From Comamonadaceae bacterium (GTDB taxonomy: Bacteria > Pseudomonadota > Gammaproteobacteria > Burkholderiales > Burkholderiaceae_C): a DNA stretch of 64,000 nucleotides. The stretch is from contig JAIXOM010000059.1 in assembly GCA_027486755.1 (NCBI GenBank), positions 124,001 through 188,000 of the forward strand. Direction: 5' to 3'. Shown piece after piece: positions 15,348 through 24,267 of the stretch. How positions within the stretch are numbered: position 1 is the stretch's first letter; every line of letters starts with the position of its first letter. The notes under the pieces are model-generated. The model saw only the letters and a program-made list of their open reading frames with translations, had not been told where the DNA came from and did no database searches. The position numbers and the translations under genes are program-made.

Positions 15348-16493
15348 ATGGTTCAGGTACTCAAAGACATCAAGGTCGTCGAGCACGGCACCTTCATCAC
15401 CGGCCCCTTTGCGGGCATGATGCTGGCGGATCTGGGCGCCGACGTGGTCAAGGTCGAACTGCCTGGCACCGGCGACCCCTTCCGGGCCTACCGGGGCGAG
15501 CTCTACAGCCCGCACTTTCAATCGGTCAACCGCAACAAGCGCTCGATCACCCTCAACACCAAGGATGCGGCCGAGTTGGCGCGCTTTGACGAGATGATCG
15601 CGCAGGCTGATGTCTACATCCAGAATTTCCGCCCGGGTGTGGCCGAAAAGCTCGGCTCTGGCTATGAGCGTCTGAAGAAAATCAATCCGCGCCTGATTTA
15701 CTGCGCCATCAGCGGCTTTGGCCGTGACGGCCCTTACCGCGACCGGCCCAGCTATGACTCGGTGGCGCAGGCCTACAGCGGGTTTCTCGGCCTGCTGGTC
15801 AACCCCAACGATCCGCGGGTGGTGGGCCCAGCCTTGGCCGATGCGATGACCGGCTTTTACTCGGCCTACGGCATCCTTGGCGCTTTGCATGAGCGCAACG
15901 TCTCCGGCCAAGGCCGTCTGGTTGAGGTCTCGATGATCGAGGCGATGACGCACTTCAACCTCGACGCCTTCACCCACCTGTTTACCATCGGGCAGGTGGT
16001 CGATCCCTTCAGCCGGGCGCGCGTTTCTCAGTCCTATGTGCTCGAGTGCTCGGACGGTAAGTGGGTGGCGCTGCACATGTCCTCGCCGCCCAAGTTCTGG
16101 GAAGGCCTGGCCAAGGCCATGGACAAGCCGGACATCTTCGAGGATCCGCGCTTTGCCACCCGCGAAGCGCGCACCGACAACCAGGAGGCGATGATTGAGG
16201 TGCTGCAGGCGGTGTTCAAGCACCGGACCCGCACCGAATGGTGCAACCGCCTGCTGGCCGAGGATGTGCCGCACGCGCCGATGTACAACTCGGCCGAGGT
16301 GCCCGAAGACCCGCAGATCAAGCATCTGCAGATGTTTGTCGAGGCACCTTCACCCGTCAAAGGCATGTTCAAGACGGTGCGCTCACCGGTCACCTATGAC
16401 GGCGAGCGTCCGCTCGAGGTGACCGCTCCGCCGCTGCTGGGCCAGCACAATGAAGAGTTCAAGACAGGCTGGCCTGCGCGGCCCGCAAAGTGA
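15348..16493 (+). CDS. CaiB/BaiF-family (type III) CoA-transferase
   Basis: ATG 15348 gives 381 aa; a TTG 6 bases upstream is less likely. Family motifs are the N-terminal GPFAGMMLADLGADVVKVE, the NRNKRSITLN segment, and the catalytic Asp D165 in GPALADAMTGF. Type III transferases move CoA between acyl-CoA donors and carboxylic acids through an aspartyl-CoA intermediate. Coupled to the citryl-CoA-lyase-like gene, it likely makes the CoA thioester that is then cleaved. Confidence 0.92.
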   Translation: MVQVLKDIKVVEHGTFITGPFAGMMLADLGADVVKVELPGTGDPFRAYRGELYSPHFQSVNRNKRSITLNTKDAAELARFDEMIAQADVYIQNFRPGVAEKLGSGYERLKKINPRLIYCAISGFGRDGPYRDRPSYDSVAQAYSGFLGLLVNPNDPRVVGPALADAMTGFYSAYGILGALHERNVSGQGRLVEVSMIEAMTHFNLDAFTHLFTIGQVVDPFSRARVSQSYVLECSDGKWVALHMSSPPKFWEGLAKAMDKPDIFEDPRFATREARTDNQEAMIEVLQAVFKHRTRTEWCNRLLAEDVPHAPMYNSAEVPEDPQIKHLQMFVEAPSPVKGMFKTVRSPVTYDGERPLEVTAPPLLGQHNEEFKTGWPARPAK

Positions 16494-16503
16494 GCAGGAC
16501 CGC

Positions 16504-17481
16504 ATGATGGCGCATTCGTCTCCACGCAGAACTGCTCTGGCCGTTCTGGCCCTGGCGCTGGCCGCCGGGCTTGTTCAGGCCCAGGACTTTCCCACCAAGC
16601 CGATCCGCATGGTGGTGCCTTTTGGTGCCGGCACCACGACTGACATCGTCGGCCGCGTCATGGCCGAAGGCATGGCACGTACCCTCGGCCAGCCCGTCGT
16701 GGTGGAAAACCGTGCAGGGGCCGGCGGCGGCATTGGTGCGGAGGCGGTGGCCAAGTCGGCGGCCGACGGCTACACCATATTGATGGGCACGGTGGGGACG
16801 CACGCCATCAATGCCACGCTGTTCAAGAAGCTGGCCTACGATCCGCAGCGCGACTTTGCGCCCGTGGCTTTTGCCGGCTACACCCCCACTTTGCTGGTGG
16901 TCTCCGGCTCCTCGCCGGCCAGGTCGCTCAAGGACTTGGCCGACCAGGCCCGCCGCCCCGACGGCCGGGTGAGTTTTGCGTCGGCCGGCAATGGCACCTC
17001 TGGCCATCTCGCTGGCGAGCTGCTCAAGGCCAGGCTGGGTGGTGAGATGACCCATGTCCCCTACAAGGACGGTGCTTTGGCGCTGTCCGATGTCATGAGC
17101 GGGCAGGTGCAGTTCATGTTTTATCACCCCGCCGCTGCGCTGCCGCACATCAAGAGCGGCAAGTTGCGGGCCTTGGGTGTCTCGAGTGCCAAGCGCAGCC
17201 CGGCCGCGCCCGAGGTGGCCGCGATCGCCGAGGCCGGCTTCGACTTTGATCTGGTGGCCTGGTTCATGGTTTACGCGCCAGCGGCAACGCCTGCGCCGGT
17301 GCTGGCGCGTCTGCGCGATGCCGCGGCTCAGACTTTGGCCAATGCTGACATTGCAAGCCGGCTCAAGGCCCAGGGGCTCGAGCTCAGTGCGATGCGCGCC
17401 GAAGAGATGACGGCCTTTGGCCGTAGCGAGTTGGCCAAGTGGGCCGAGTTGGTCAGGCGATCGGGCGCCCAGGTGGATTGA
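16504..17481 (+). CDS. Bug-family periplasmic solute receptor (TctC-like)
   Basis: The start ATG 16504 (or 16507) gives about 325 aa with a signal peptide ending VQAQ (about residue 26). Motifs are DFPTKPIRMVVPFGAGTTTD, VVENRAGAGGGIGAE and VPYKDGALALSDVMSGQVQF. It lies 10 bp after the CoA-transferase gene and 39 bp before a LivK-type receptor, so two different receptor classes are adjacent in one transcription unit. Its ligand is unknown. Confidence 0.9.
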   Translation: MMAHSSPRRTALAVLALALAAGLVQAQDFPTKPIRMVVPFGAGTTTDIVGRVMAEGMARTLGQPVVVENRAGAGGGIGAEAVAKSAADGYTILMGTVGTHAINATLFKKLAYDPQRDFAPVAFAGYTPTLLVVSGSSPARSLKDLADQARRPDGRVSFASAGNGTSGHLAGELLKARLGGEMTHVPYKDGALALSDVMSGQVQFMFYHPAAALPHIKSGKLRALGVSSAKRSPAAPEVAAIAEAGFDFDLVAWFMVYAPAATPAPVLARLRDAAAQTLANADIASRLKAQGLELSAMRAEEMTAFGRSELAKWAELVRRSGAQVD

Positions 17482-17520
17482 ACCCGCGTTTTTATTTTTC
17501 AACTGCAATAGGAGACTCCC

Positions 17521-18723
17521 ATGAAGAAAATCGATCGACGCTCGGTGCTGGCGGCTGGCGCTGCCGGTGCTGCCCTGGCGATGACCCCCAGCGCCCGCGC
17601 GCAAGGCGCGCCGATTCGCATCGGCAGCACCCTGGCCCTGACCGGTCCCTTGTCGGCCACCGGCCTGACCCACAAACTGGTGGGTGATATTTATGTGGAG
17701 CAGCTCAACGCGCGCGGTGGCTTGCTCGGTCGCAAGGTCGAGTGGATCTGCCGGGACGACCAGTCCAAGCCGGATCTGGCTCGCACCTTGTATGAGCAGT
17801 TGATTACCACCGACAAGGTCGAACTCATCATGGGGCCATATGCCACCGGCGCCATCTTGTCGGCCATGGGCGTGGCCCAGCGCTACAACAAGGTCTTGGT
17901 GCATCACACCTTTGGCATCCCTTCGCTGGCCAAGTACGACATGCATTTCCCGGCCTGGTCGCTGGGCCCGACGCCCCAGACCACCGTGCCCAACACCTTG
18001 TTCGACATGCTGGCGGCTTCGCCTAAGCCGCCCAAGACGATTGCCATCGTCACCAGCAAGTTCCCGTCCATCCACTTCCTCTCGCTGGGCGGGCGCGAAG
18101 TGGCCAAAAAGCGTGGCCTGCAGGAGGTGCTGTTCCTCGAGTGGGAATTTGGCAACCGCGATTTCGGCCCGATCGCCGCGCGCATCAAGGACTCCAAGCC
18201 CGATCTGGTCTGGGTCGGTGACATCGGGCTGGAAGGCAATATGTTGCTCGACGCGATGAAGAAGATCGACTACACGCCGCCGATGAACTTCCATCTCTAT
18301 CCGGCCCCGGGCCCGATGTCCAAGTCCCCAGAAGGCCGTGGCGCCATGTCGCTGACCATCTTTGAAGAGCACCAGCCTTTCCTGAGCAATCAGGCCGGCG
18401 CGCAGTTCGTCAAGGTCTTCAATGAGCGGGCTACCGCCGCCAAGCTGGCCGACACCAGCGTGGAGACGCAGGCAGCCGCCTCCTATTCGGCCTGGCAAAT
18501 TTTGGAAGCTGGCGTCAAGGGTGCCAACAGCCTGGACGACAAGGCCATCGCTGCCTTCATCAAGGGCAACCGCATCGACACCATCCATGGCCGCCTGCGC
18601 TTTGATGGGCCGAACAACTACGGCGATGACCTGATGAAGATCAAGCAGGTGCAAAACGGCAAGTGGCAGGTGGTCTGGCCCCAGCAGTTTGCGGCACCTG
18701 GCACCCGACTGCAACTCAAGTAA
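17521..18723 (+). CDS. LivK-type ABC importer substrate-binding protein
   Basis: The product is 400 aa with a twin-arginine-like leader (DRRSVLAAGAAGAALAM, cleavage after ARAQ near residue 28), suggesting possible Tat export. The mature part has the type-1 binding fold: IRIGSTLALTGPLSATG, QLNARGGLLGRKVEWICRDD and GPYATGAILSAMGVAQRYNK. It is the receptor for the permease and ATPase genes that follow. The family imports branched-chain amino acids, amides, urea or aromatic acids; the neighbouring CoA enzymes favour an organic acid. Confidence 0.92.
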   Translation: MKKIDRRSVLAAGAAGAALAMTPSARAQGAPIRIGSTLALTGPLSATGLTHKLVGDIYVEQLNARGGLLGRKVEWICRDDQSKPDLARTLYEQLITTDKVELIMGPYATGAILSAMGVAQRYNKVLVHHTFGIPSLAKYDMHFPAWSLGPTPQTTVPNTLFDMLAASPKPPKTIAIVTSKFPSIHFLSLGGREVAKKRGLQEVLFLEWEFGNRDFGPIAARIKDSKPDLVWVGDIGLEGNMLLDAMKKIDYTPPMNFHLYPAPGPMSKSPEGRGAMSLTIFEEHQPFLSNQAGAQFVKVFNERATAAKLADTSVETQAAASYSAWQILEAGVKGANSLDDKAIAAFIKGNRIDTIHGRLRFDGPNNYGDDLMKIKQVQNGKWQVVWPQQFAAPGTRLQLK

Positions 18724-18764
18724 TTCAGTGCGGGTCGATCTTTAGAAAAAACAGCAGGGCATCT

Positions 18765-19622
18765 ATGACGCTTCCGAGCCTTAACTTACTGTTGCAGTCC
18801 ATCCTCTCGGGGGTCTTCATCGGTGCCCTCTATGGCTTGATCGGCCTCGGGCTGGGCCTGACCTGGGGCTTGCTGCGCCAGATCAATCTGGCGCATTTCG
18901 GTCTGGTCTTCCTGGCCGCCTATCTGAGTTATCAGATGGCCACGGTCGGCCAGATCGATCCCTTGCTGGCCCTGCTGGCGCTGCCGCCGCTGTTTTTTCT
19001 GTTCGGTGTGCTCATGCAGTGGGTGCTGTCGAAGTTTTCGATCACGCCCTTCAATTCCTTGCTGGCCACCTTTGGTTTGACGGTGGTGCTCGAGTCCATC
19101 ATCCAGGGCATCTGGACGGCCGATTTCCGGCGCCTGGAGTCTGGTTATAACGACCTCAAGTTCAAGGTCTTCGGCCTGTTCGTGCCGGTGCCTGAATTGA
19201 TTACCTTTTGCCTGGCCGTCGGCATTGCGGTGGCCATCTGGGCGGCCATGCGGTACACCGACCTGGGCAAGGCCTTGCGGGCGATGGCTGAAGACGGCCC
19301 GATCGCGGCGGCCTTTGGTATCAATCAGAAGGGCCTGTCCCTGATTTTGGCAGGCGTCTGCGCCGCGCTGGCGGCTATAGCGGGAGTTTGTCTGGCCTTG
19401 ACGTTCACGCTGGCGCCTTCGCAGATTTTTGCCTGGGTGGGCGTGGTGTTTGCCGCGGTGATGCTGGGCGGGCTCGGCAGTCCGCTGGGGCCGCTGGTGG
19501 CGGGCATCATCATCGGCGTGAGCGAAGCCATCACCATGGCGGTGGCCTCACCTTCATGGGCGCCAATCGTCTCCTTCTCCCTTCTCATCATCATGCTGCT
19601 GCTGCGGCCCGGAAAGGGCTGA
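18765..19622 (+). CDS. LivH-type ABC permease
   Basis: ATG 18765 gives a 285-aa polytopic membrane protein. It shows the usual start SILSGVFIGALYGLIGLGLGLTWGLLRQINLAHFG-like pattern, with the LivH motif NLAHFGLVFLAAYL. The cytoplasmic loop ALRAMAEDGPIAAAFGIN contacts the ATPase, and GGLGSPLGPLVAGIIIGVSE lies in the C-terminal half. It forms the translocation pore with the fused LivM domain encoded downstream. Confidence 0.92.
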   Translation: MTLPSLNLLLQSILSGVFIGALYGLIGLGLGLTWGLLRQINLAHFGLVFLAAYLSYQMATVGQIDPLLALLALPPLFFLFGVLMQWVLSKFSITPFNSLLATFGLTVVLESIIQGIWTADFRRLESGYNDLKFKVFGLFVPVPELITFCLAVGIAVAIWAAMRYTDLGKALRAMAEDGPIAAAFGINQKGLSLILAGVCAALAAIAGVCLALTFTLAPSQIFAWVGVVFAAVMLGGLGSPLGPLVAGIIIGVSEAITMAVASPSWAPIVSFSLLIIMLLLRPGKG

Positions 19623-19627
19623 TCGCC

Positions 19628-21406
19628 ATGAACAAGACGTTTTCCGGCATCCTGGCCGCTGGCGCGCTGCTGGCCGTCGTACCCTGGCTGGGCTTGCCCG
19701 CCTTCTACGAGTCTTTCCTCTACCTGATCGCGCACTGGGTGATCCTGGCCATGTCCTGGAACATCCTGTCGGGCTATTCGGGTTATTTCTCCTTTGGCCA
19801 TGGCGTGTTCTATGGCGTGGGCATGTATGCCACGGCGGGCCTGGCTGGCAAGCTTGACTGGCCTTTCTTGGCCACCTTGCCGATGGCCGTGCTGATCCCC
19901 GCCGTTCTGGGCGTGTTGCTCGGCGCTGTGGTGTTTCGGGTCAAGGCGGTGCGCGGCGAGCTGTTTGCGCTTTTGACGCTGGCGGTCACTTTCGTGGTGG
20001 CCACCATCATCATCAACACCCGTATCGATGGCGGTCCGGGCGTTTATTTGATGTCCGTCGCAGTGCCCAATTTCGGACCCTCAGCCTCGTCGTCGCTGTA
20101 CCTGATGGCGCTCTTTGGCGCGGTGCTGACGGCACTGATTGCCTATAAGGTTCAGCAGTCCAAGCTGGGCGTGGGCCTGTCAGCCATCCATGACGACGAA
20201 GATGTGGCCGAAGTCATGGGTGTGCCCACCTACGGCTATAAGTTGCTGGCTTTGGCTCTTTCGAGCGGCCTGGCGGGCTTGGCCGGTGGCATTCATGCGC
20301 TGTTCGTGCAGTACGTCACCGTCGGTGAGACTTTCAACATCACCGTGCCGCTGACGGTGGTGCTGATGAGCTGCCTGGGCGGCTCGCGCCACTGGGCCGG
20401 TCCTGCAGTCGGGGCGGTGCTGATCACGTCGATGCTGTACTTTTTTACCGCTGGCAACAACCCAGTCTTGGGCAAGGCCTTGGTGGGCGTGGTGCTCATC
20501 GTGGTGATTTTGTTCATGCCCAACGGCGTGATGGGTTACTTCATGAAGCGCCGCGCGCAGGCGGCCGCGCGCCGCAGCCGTGAAATCGAGCAGAGCCTAG
20601 GTTCGGGCGTGCACGCGGGCTTGCCGCCCGAGGCGGCCAAGCCGCCTGCTGTGCAGGTGCCGACCGCCGAGCCCAGCGGTCAAACTTTGCTGGAGGCGCG
20701 CGGTTTGTCCAAGGCCTTCAAGGGGGTGCAGGCGCTCAGTGAAGTCGATCTGCAGGTCTACAAGGGCGAGATCCTGGGTCTGCTAGGTCCAAACGGTTCT
20801 GGCAAGTCGACCTTCATCAATGTGGTCAGCGGTCACTATGCGGCCACGGGCGGGACCTATGCCTTCGAAGGGCGTGAGCTGGTGGGCAAGGCGGCCCACG
20901 AGGTGGCGCAGTCTGGCATTGCCCGCACCTATCAGATCCCGCGGCCTTTCATGAACATGACGGTTCTGGAAAACGTCATCCTGTCGTCCATGTTTGGCGG
21001 GGCAGCCATGAGCCGGCCGCAGGCCACCGAAGAAGCCAAGCGCTGCTTGGAGTTCACCGGTTTGGCGCACAAGGCCGACAGTCTGCCCGACGACCTGAAT
21101 CTGCATCAGCGCAAGTTCCTGGAGCTGGCGCGGGCCCTGGCCGCCCGCCCGCGCCTGGTGTTGCTCGACGAGGTGCTCTCGGGCATGACGCCCAGCGAGA
21201 TCGACGAGGCGATTGTGCTGATCCGGCGCATCCGCGACCAGGGTGCGACCATCGTCTTTGTTGAGCATGTCATGCGCGCGGTCATGGCGCTTTGCGACCG
21301 GGTGGCTGTGCTCAATCACGGCAAGCTCATTGCGGTGGGTCCGGCCAAGCAGGTGATGAGTGATCCGCAAGTTGTCAGCGCTTACCTGGGGAAGCCCCAT
21401 GCTTGA
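19628..21406 (+). CDS. Fused LivM permease - LivG ATPase
   Basis: ATG 19628 starts a 592-aa protein. Residues about 1-310 are a LivM permease (YLIAHWVILAMSWNILSGYSG-like start, SFGHGVFYGVGMYATAGL, MGVPTYGYKLLALALSSGLAGLAGG). A linker rich in Ala and Pro follows, then a LivG ATPase from about residue 355. Walker A is GPNGSGKST, and Walker B is PRLVLLDEVLSGM. The signature position reads NLHQRKFLELARAL instead of LSGGQ. There is no stop codon or frameshift at the junction. Energy coupling with LivF is expected. Confidence 0.92.
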   Translation: MNKTFSGILAAGALLAVVPWLGLPAFYESFLYLIAHWVILAMSWNILSGYSGYFSFGHGVFYGVGMYATAGLAGKLDWPFLATLPMAVLIPAVLGVLLGAVVFRVKAVRGELFALLTLAVTFVVATIIINTRIDGGPGVYLMSVAVPNFGPSASSSLYLMALFGAVLTALIAYKVQQSKLGVGLSAIHDDEDVAEVMGVPTYGYKLLALALSSGLAGLAGGIHALFVQYVTVGETFNITVPLTVVLMSCLGGSRHWAGPAVGAVLITSMLYFFTAGNNPVLGKALVGVVLIVVILFMPNGVMGYFMKRRAQAAARRSREIEQSLGSGVHAGLPPEAAKPPAVQVPTAEPSGQTLLEARGLSKAFKGVQALSEVDLQVYKGEILGLLGPNGSGKSTFINVVSGHYAATGGTYAFEGRELVGKAAHEVAQSGIARTYQIPRPFMNMTVLENVILSSMFGGAAMSRPQATEEAKRCLEFTGLAHKADSLPDDLNLHQRKFLELARALAARPRLVLLDEVLSGMTPSEIDEAIVLIRRIRDQGATIVFVEHVMRAVMALCDRVAVLNHGKLIAVGPAKQVMSDPQVVSAYLGKPHA

Positions 21407-22112
21407 AGTCAAACAGATCGCGGTCAATTACGGCGCCGCCCCGGCCCTGTGGGATGTGTCCATCACCTGCGGTGACACGGAGTTGGTCAGCGTGGTTGGT
21501 CCTAACGGCGCCGGCAAGACCACCCTCATCAACGCGGTGGCCGGTTTGCATTCGGTCAAGAGCGGGGCACTGCGCTTTGGGGGCCAGGACATCACTCGCC
21601 TGGCCAGTCATCGGTTCTGCGAGGCCGGTATCGCCATCGTTCCCGAAGGTCGACGCCTGTTCACCCAAATGACGGTGTTGGAAAACCTTGAGTTGGGCAG
21701 TTTTATTGCATCGGCCAAGGCCCGCCGGGCCGAGCGGCTGGAGCAGGTGCTGAACCTGTTTCCAGTGCTCAAAATCAAGCTGCACAGCCTGGCCGGCTCG
21801 CTGTCGGGCGGCCAGCAGCAGATGGTGGCCATAGGCCGTGCGCTCATGGCGGGTCCGTCCTTGCTCTTGTTGGACGAGCCGTCCCTGGGCCTGGCACCCT
21901 CCATCGTGCTCGACATGTTTGCCGCCATCAAGCAAATTAATGCCCAAGGCACGGCGGTCCTGTTGGTTGAGCAGAATGTGGCCATGGCGCTGGAGACGGC
22001 CGACCGCGCCTATGTGATGGAAGAAGGCCGCATCGTGGCCGAGGGTCCAGCCCGCGAGATGATGGACCGGCCGGAAATTCAAAAAGCGTATTTGGGTCTG
22101 GAAGCCCATTGA
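21399..22112 (+). CDS. LivF-type ABC ATPase
   Basis: ATG 21399 overlaps the end of the fusion gene by 8 bp and gives 237 aa. Walker A is GPNGAGKTT, the signature is SLSGGQQQMVAIGRAL and Walker B is LLLLDEPSLGLAPSI. The LivF hallmark IVPEGRRLFTQMTVLENL is present. It pairs with the LivG domain of the preceding protein, and its canonical signature contrasts with the altered one there. It is the last gene of the transport operon. Confidence 0.94.
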   Translation: MLEVKQIAVNYGAAPALWDVSITCGDTELVSVVGPNGAGKTTLINAVAGLHSVKSGALRFGGQDITRLASHRFCEAGIAIVPEGRRLFTQMTVLENLELGSFIASAKARRAERLEQVLNLFPVLKIKLHSLAGSLSGGQQQMVAIGRALMAGPSLLLLDEPSLGLAPSIVLDMFAAIKQINAQGTAVLLVEQNVAMALETADRAYVMEEGRIVAEGPAREMMDRPEIQKAYLGLEAH

Positions 22113-22182
22113 GCGCTCTTGCACGGGCTGGTAGCGCCTGCGCGACGAGGCCCAGGCGGGGCGGGGCTCAGAATTGACGGTC

Positions 22183-22938
22183 ATGGCCCTGCCGCTGATT
22201 ACCGACCCTTTCTTTTACGCGGTAGCCATTCCTTCGGTCTTGCTGATGGGCATCAGCAAGAGCGGGTTTGGTACCGGCTTTGGCTCGTTGGCGGTGCCGC
22301 TGATGGCTTTGGCGGTGACTGTGCCCGAGGCGGCGGCGATCATGATGCCGGTGCTGCTTCTGACCGATATCCTGGGTCTGGCCTTTTTGCGCAGCCACCT
22401 TGACTGGCGCCTGCTCAGGTTCCTGGTGCCCTGCGGCCTGGTGGGGACGGTGCTGGGGTTTTTGCTGTTTCGCCTGCTCAGTTCGAGCGTGGTGGAGGCT
22501 CTGGTGGGCGGCTTTACCTTGCTCTTCCTAGCCCAGCGTTTGATGTTTCCGCCCAAGCCCGACGCACCGCCGCCGCCGCGCTGGGTCGGCGCTTTGCTGA
22601 CCACGACCTCGGGTTTCACCAGCTTCATTGCGCACGCCGGCGGCCCACCCATTACCGCTTATGTGATTCCGCTCAAGCTCAATCCGCTTTTGTTCACCTC
22701 GACGATGGCGTTTTTCTTTTTCGTCATCAACCTGTCCAAGTGGGTCCCCTATGGTTTCCTGGGACTCCTGGATATGCGCAATATGCTGACCTCGGTGGTG
22801 CTCCTGCCGCTGGTGCCGCTCGGTGTTTTTATCGGCGTGAACATGGCCAAACGCATCAACCAGAACCTGTTTTACAAGTTCATCTATGCCGGCATGTTCC
22901 TGACCGGCGTTAAGCTGCTGTGGGACGGGCTGCGCTGA
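22183..22938 (+). CDS. TSUP (TauE/SafE) family membrane transporter
   Basis: ATG 22183 is chosen; TTG 22174 is the alternative. The product is about 251 aa with some seven hydrophobic segments. The two internal repeats start near GISKSGFGTGFGSLAVPLMA and TTTSGFTSFIAHAGGPPITAYVIP, both diagnostic of TSUP proteins. The family exports sulfite, sulfoacetate or other anions. It is separated from livF by 70 bp and may be independent. The substrate is unknown. Confidence 0.88.
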   Translation: MALPLITDPFFYAVAIPSVLLMGISKSGFGTGFGSLAVPLMALAVTVPEAAAIMMPVLLLTDILGLAFLRSHLDWRLLRFLVPCGLVGTVLGFLLFRLLSSSVVEALVGGFTLLFLAQRLMFPPKPDAPPPPRWVGALLTTTSGFTSFIAHAGGPPITAYVIPLKLNPLLFTSTMAFFFFVINLSKWVPYGFLGLLDMRNMLTSVVLLPLVPLGVFIGVNMAKRINQNLFYKFIYAGMFLTGVKLLWDGLR

Positions 22939-22953
22939 GCGCAGAGCCTTTAT

Positions 22954-23436
22954 TCAGGCTGGAGACTGCGCGCTGCCGCCAAAGCTGCATTGCCGCCAGG
23001 CCTCGAACACGGTCACTGCCACCGCATTGGACAGGTTCAGGCTGCGCTGGCCTTCGCGCATGGGCAGACGCAGGCGCTGGGCCGGCGCAAAGCTCTCGCG
23101 CAGCTCGGTTGGCAGGCCTGAAGTCTCGCTGCCAAAAACCAGCCAGTCGCCGGGCATGAATTTCAGCTCGAAGGCCGACCGTGAGCCGCGGGTGGTCAAG
23201 GCGAATGTGCGCGGGGCCGGTGGCTGCTCTTGAGCCAGCAGCTGTGCCCAGCTGGCATGGCGTAGCACGCTGGCGTACTCGTGATAGTCCAGACCAGCGC
23301 GCCGCAGCTGGCGGTCATCCATGTCAAAACCCAGGGGCTCGACCAGATGCAGGCGGCAGCCGGTGTTGGCCGCCAGGCGGATCACATTGCCGGTGTTGGG
23401 CGGTATCTCCGGGTGGACCAGGACGATGTTGAACAT
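22954..23436 (-). CDS. trmL: tRNA (cytidine(34)-2'-O)-methyltransferase TrmL
   Basis: ATG at 23436 gives 160 aa, the usual TrmL length; the frame is open far upstream but that part has no protein-like character and overlaps comF. SPOUT-fold knot motifs are visible: VHPEIPPNTGNVIRLAANTG, LVFGSETSGLP and QRSLNLSNAVAVTVFEAWRQ. It methylates the wobble ribose of certain leucine tRNAs with S-adenosylmethionine. It lies 41 bp downstream of comF on the same strand and converges with the TSUP gene. Confidence 0.93.
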   Translation of the reverse strand: MFNIVLVHPEIPPNTGNVIRLAANTGCRLHLVEPLGFDMDDRQLRRAGLDYHEYASVLRHASWAQLLAQEQPPAPRTFALTTRGSRSAFELKFMPGDWLVFGSETSGLPTELRESFAPAQRLRLPMREGQRSLNLSNAVAVTVFEAWRQCSFGGSAQSPA

Positions 23437-23477
23437 GGGCCCGATTATCCGCAGCCGCTTGAAGCGTCGTCTGCAGC

Positions 23478-24194
23478 TCACGGTGGCGTGCGCGCCACCA
23501 CCATGGCCTGTACCCCGCAGGCGCCGGCCTCCAGCAGGGCCAGCGTGGCGGCACTGAGCGAGGCACCGCTGGTCATCACATCGTCGACGAGCACCACCTG
23601 CCGACCGCGTACCTCCAGGCTGCGCACAGGCTCGACCAAAAAGGCCCCGCGCACATTGCTCAGCCTTTCGCTGCGGGGCAGCTCGCTTTGCGCCTGGGTA
23701 TGACGCAGCCTGAGCAGCAGTCCTGCGCTGAGCCTGGCTGAGCAGCCGCTGGCGCGGTGCAGGGCTCGCGCCAGCTCCCAGGCTTGGTTGAAGCCGCGCT
23801 CGGCCAGGCGTTGCTTGGACAGCGGCAGTGGCAGCAGCAGGTCCTGCGTCCCCAGTTGGTCCAGCGTTGCACCGACCCCGGGTGTTTGCAGCAGCAACTG
23901 GGCCAGCAATGCGCTCAAGCCGGTGCCTTGCCGGAACTTGTAGTCGCCCAGCAGTTCTGCCCAGGGGTAGCCGTAGTCGACCGCTGCAAAGCACGCTTGC
24001 ATGGGCAGGGCCTGACCCTGGCACTGCGGACAGGTGGGCATGTCGGCGGTGGCCGACCAGGCCAGGGCGCAGCGGGGGCAGCGCGGCCGCGCGTTGGCGA
24101 ATCGCCCGCTGCAGTCTGGGCACAGCAGTGGGCCGGGCCAGCTGCGGCAGACCACGCACTGGCTGGGGATGAGTGAACGCAGTCGGGACCACAT
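23478..24194 (-). CDS. ComF-family phosphoribosyltransferase-like protein
   Basis: ATG at 24194 gives 238 aa. Zinc-finger-like cysteines occur at the N terminus (CVVC, CPDC, CPRC, CPQC), followed by a phosphoribosyltransferase fold with LVDDVMTSGASLSAA as the PRPP loop. ComF proteins take part in DNA uptake in naturally competent bacteria, but they also occur widely in species without known competence. It is divergent from the BioC-like gene with a 73-bp gap. Confidence 0.9.
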   Translation of the reverse strand: MWSRLRSLIPSQCVVCRSWPGPLLCPDCSGRFANARPRCPRCALAWSATADMPTCPQCQGQALPMQACFAAVDYGYPWAELLGDYKFRQGTGLSALLAQLLLQTPGVGATLDQLGTQDLLLPLPLSKQRLAERGFNQAWELARALHRASGCSARLSAGLLLRLRHTQAQSELPRSERLSNVRGAFLVEPVRSLEVRGRQVVLVDDVMTSGASLSAATLALLEAGACGVQAMVVARTPP

Positions 24195-24267
24195 CAGACT
24201 TCTATACTGGCCGCCTTTGAGCGCGCTGTCCAGTGGGTGGTGCGGCGTAGATTTTCGTCCTGCGAAC

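Noticed and set aside
16459..18714. A 751-codon open frame on the minus strand, antisense to a Bug receptor and a LivK-type gene
   Set aside because: High-GC shadow: the plus-strand frames have full family motifs, signal peptides and ribosome sites, whereas the minus frame is Gly/His/Arg-rich without any recognisable domain.
22954..24192. A single 412-codon minus-strand protein covering trmL and comF
   Set aside because: Only the last 160 codons resemble a protein (TrmL). The upstream part is another frame of comF, which has its own cysteine and PRPP motifs.
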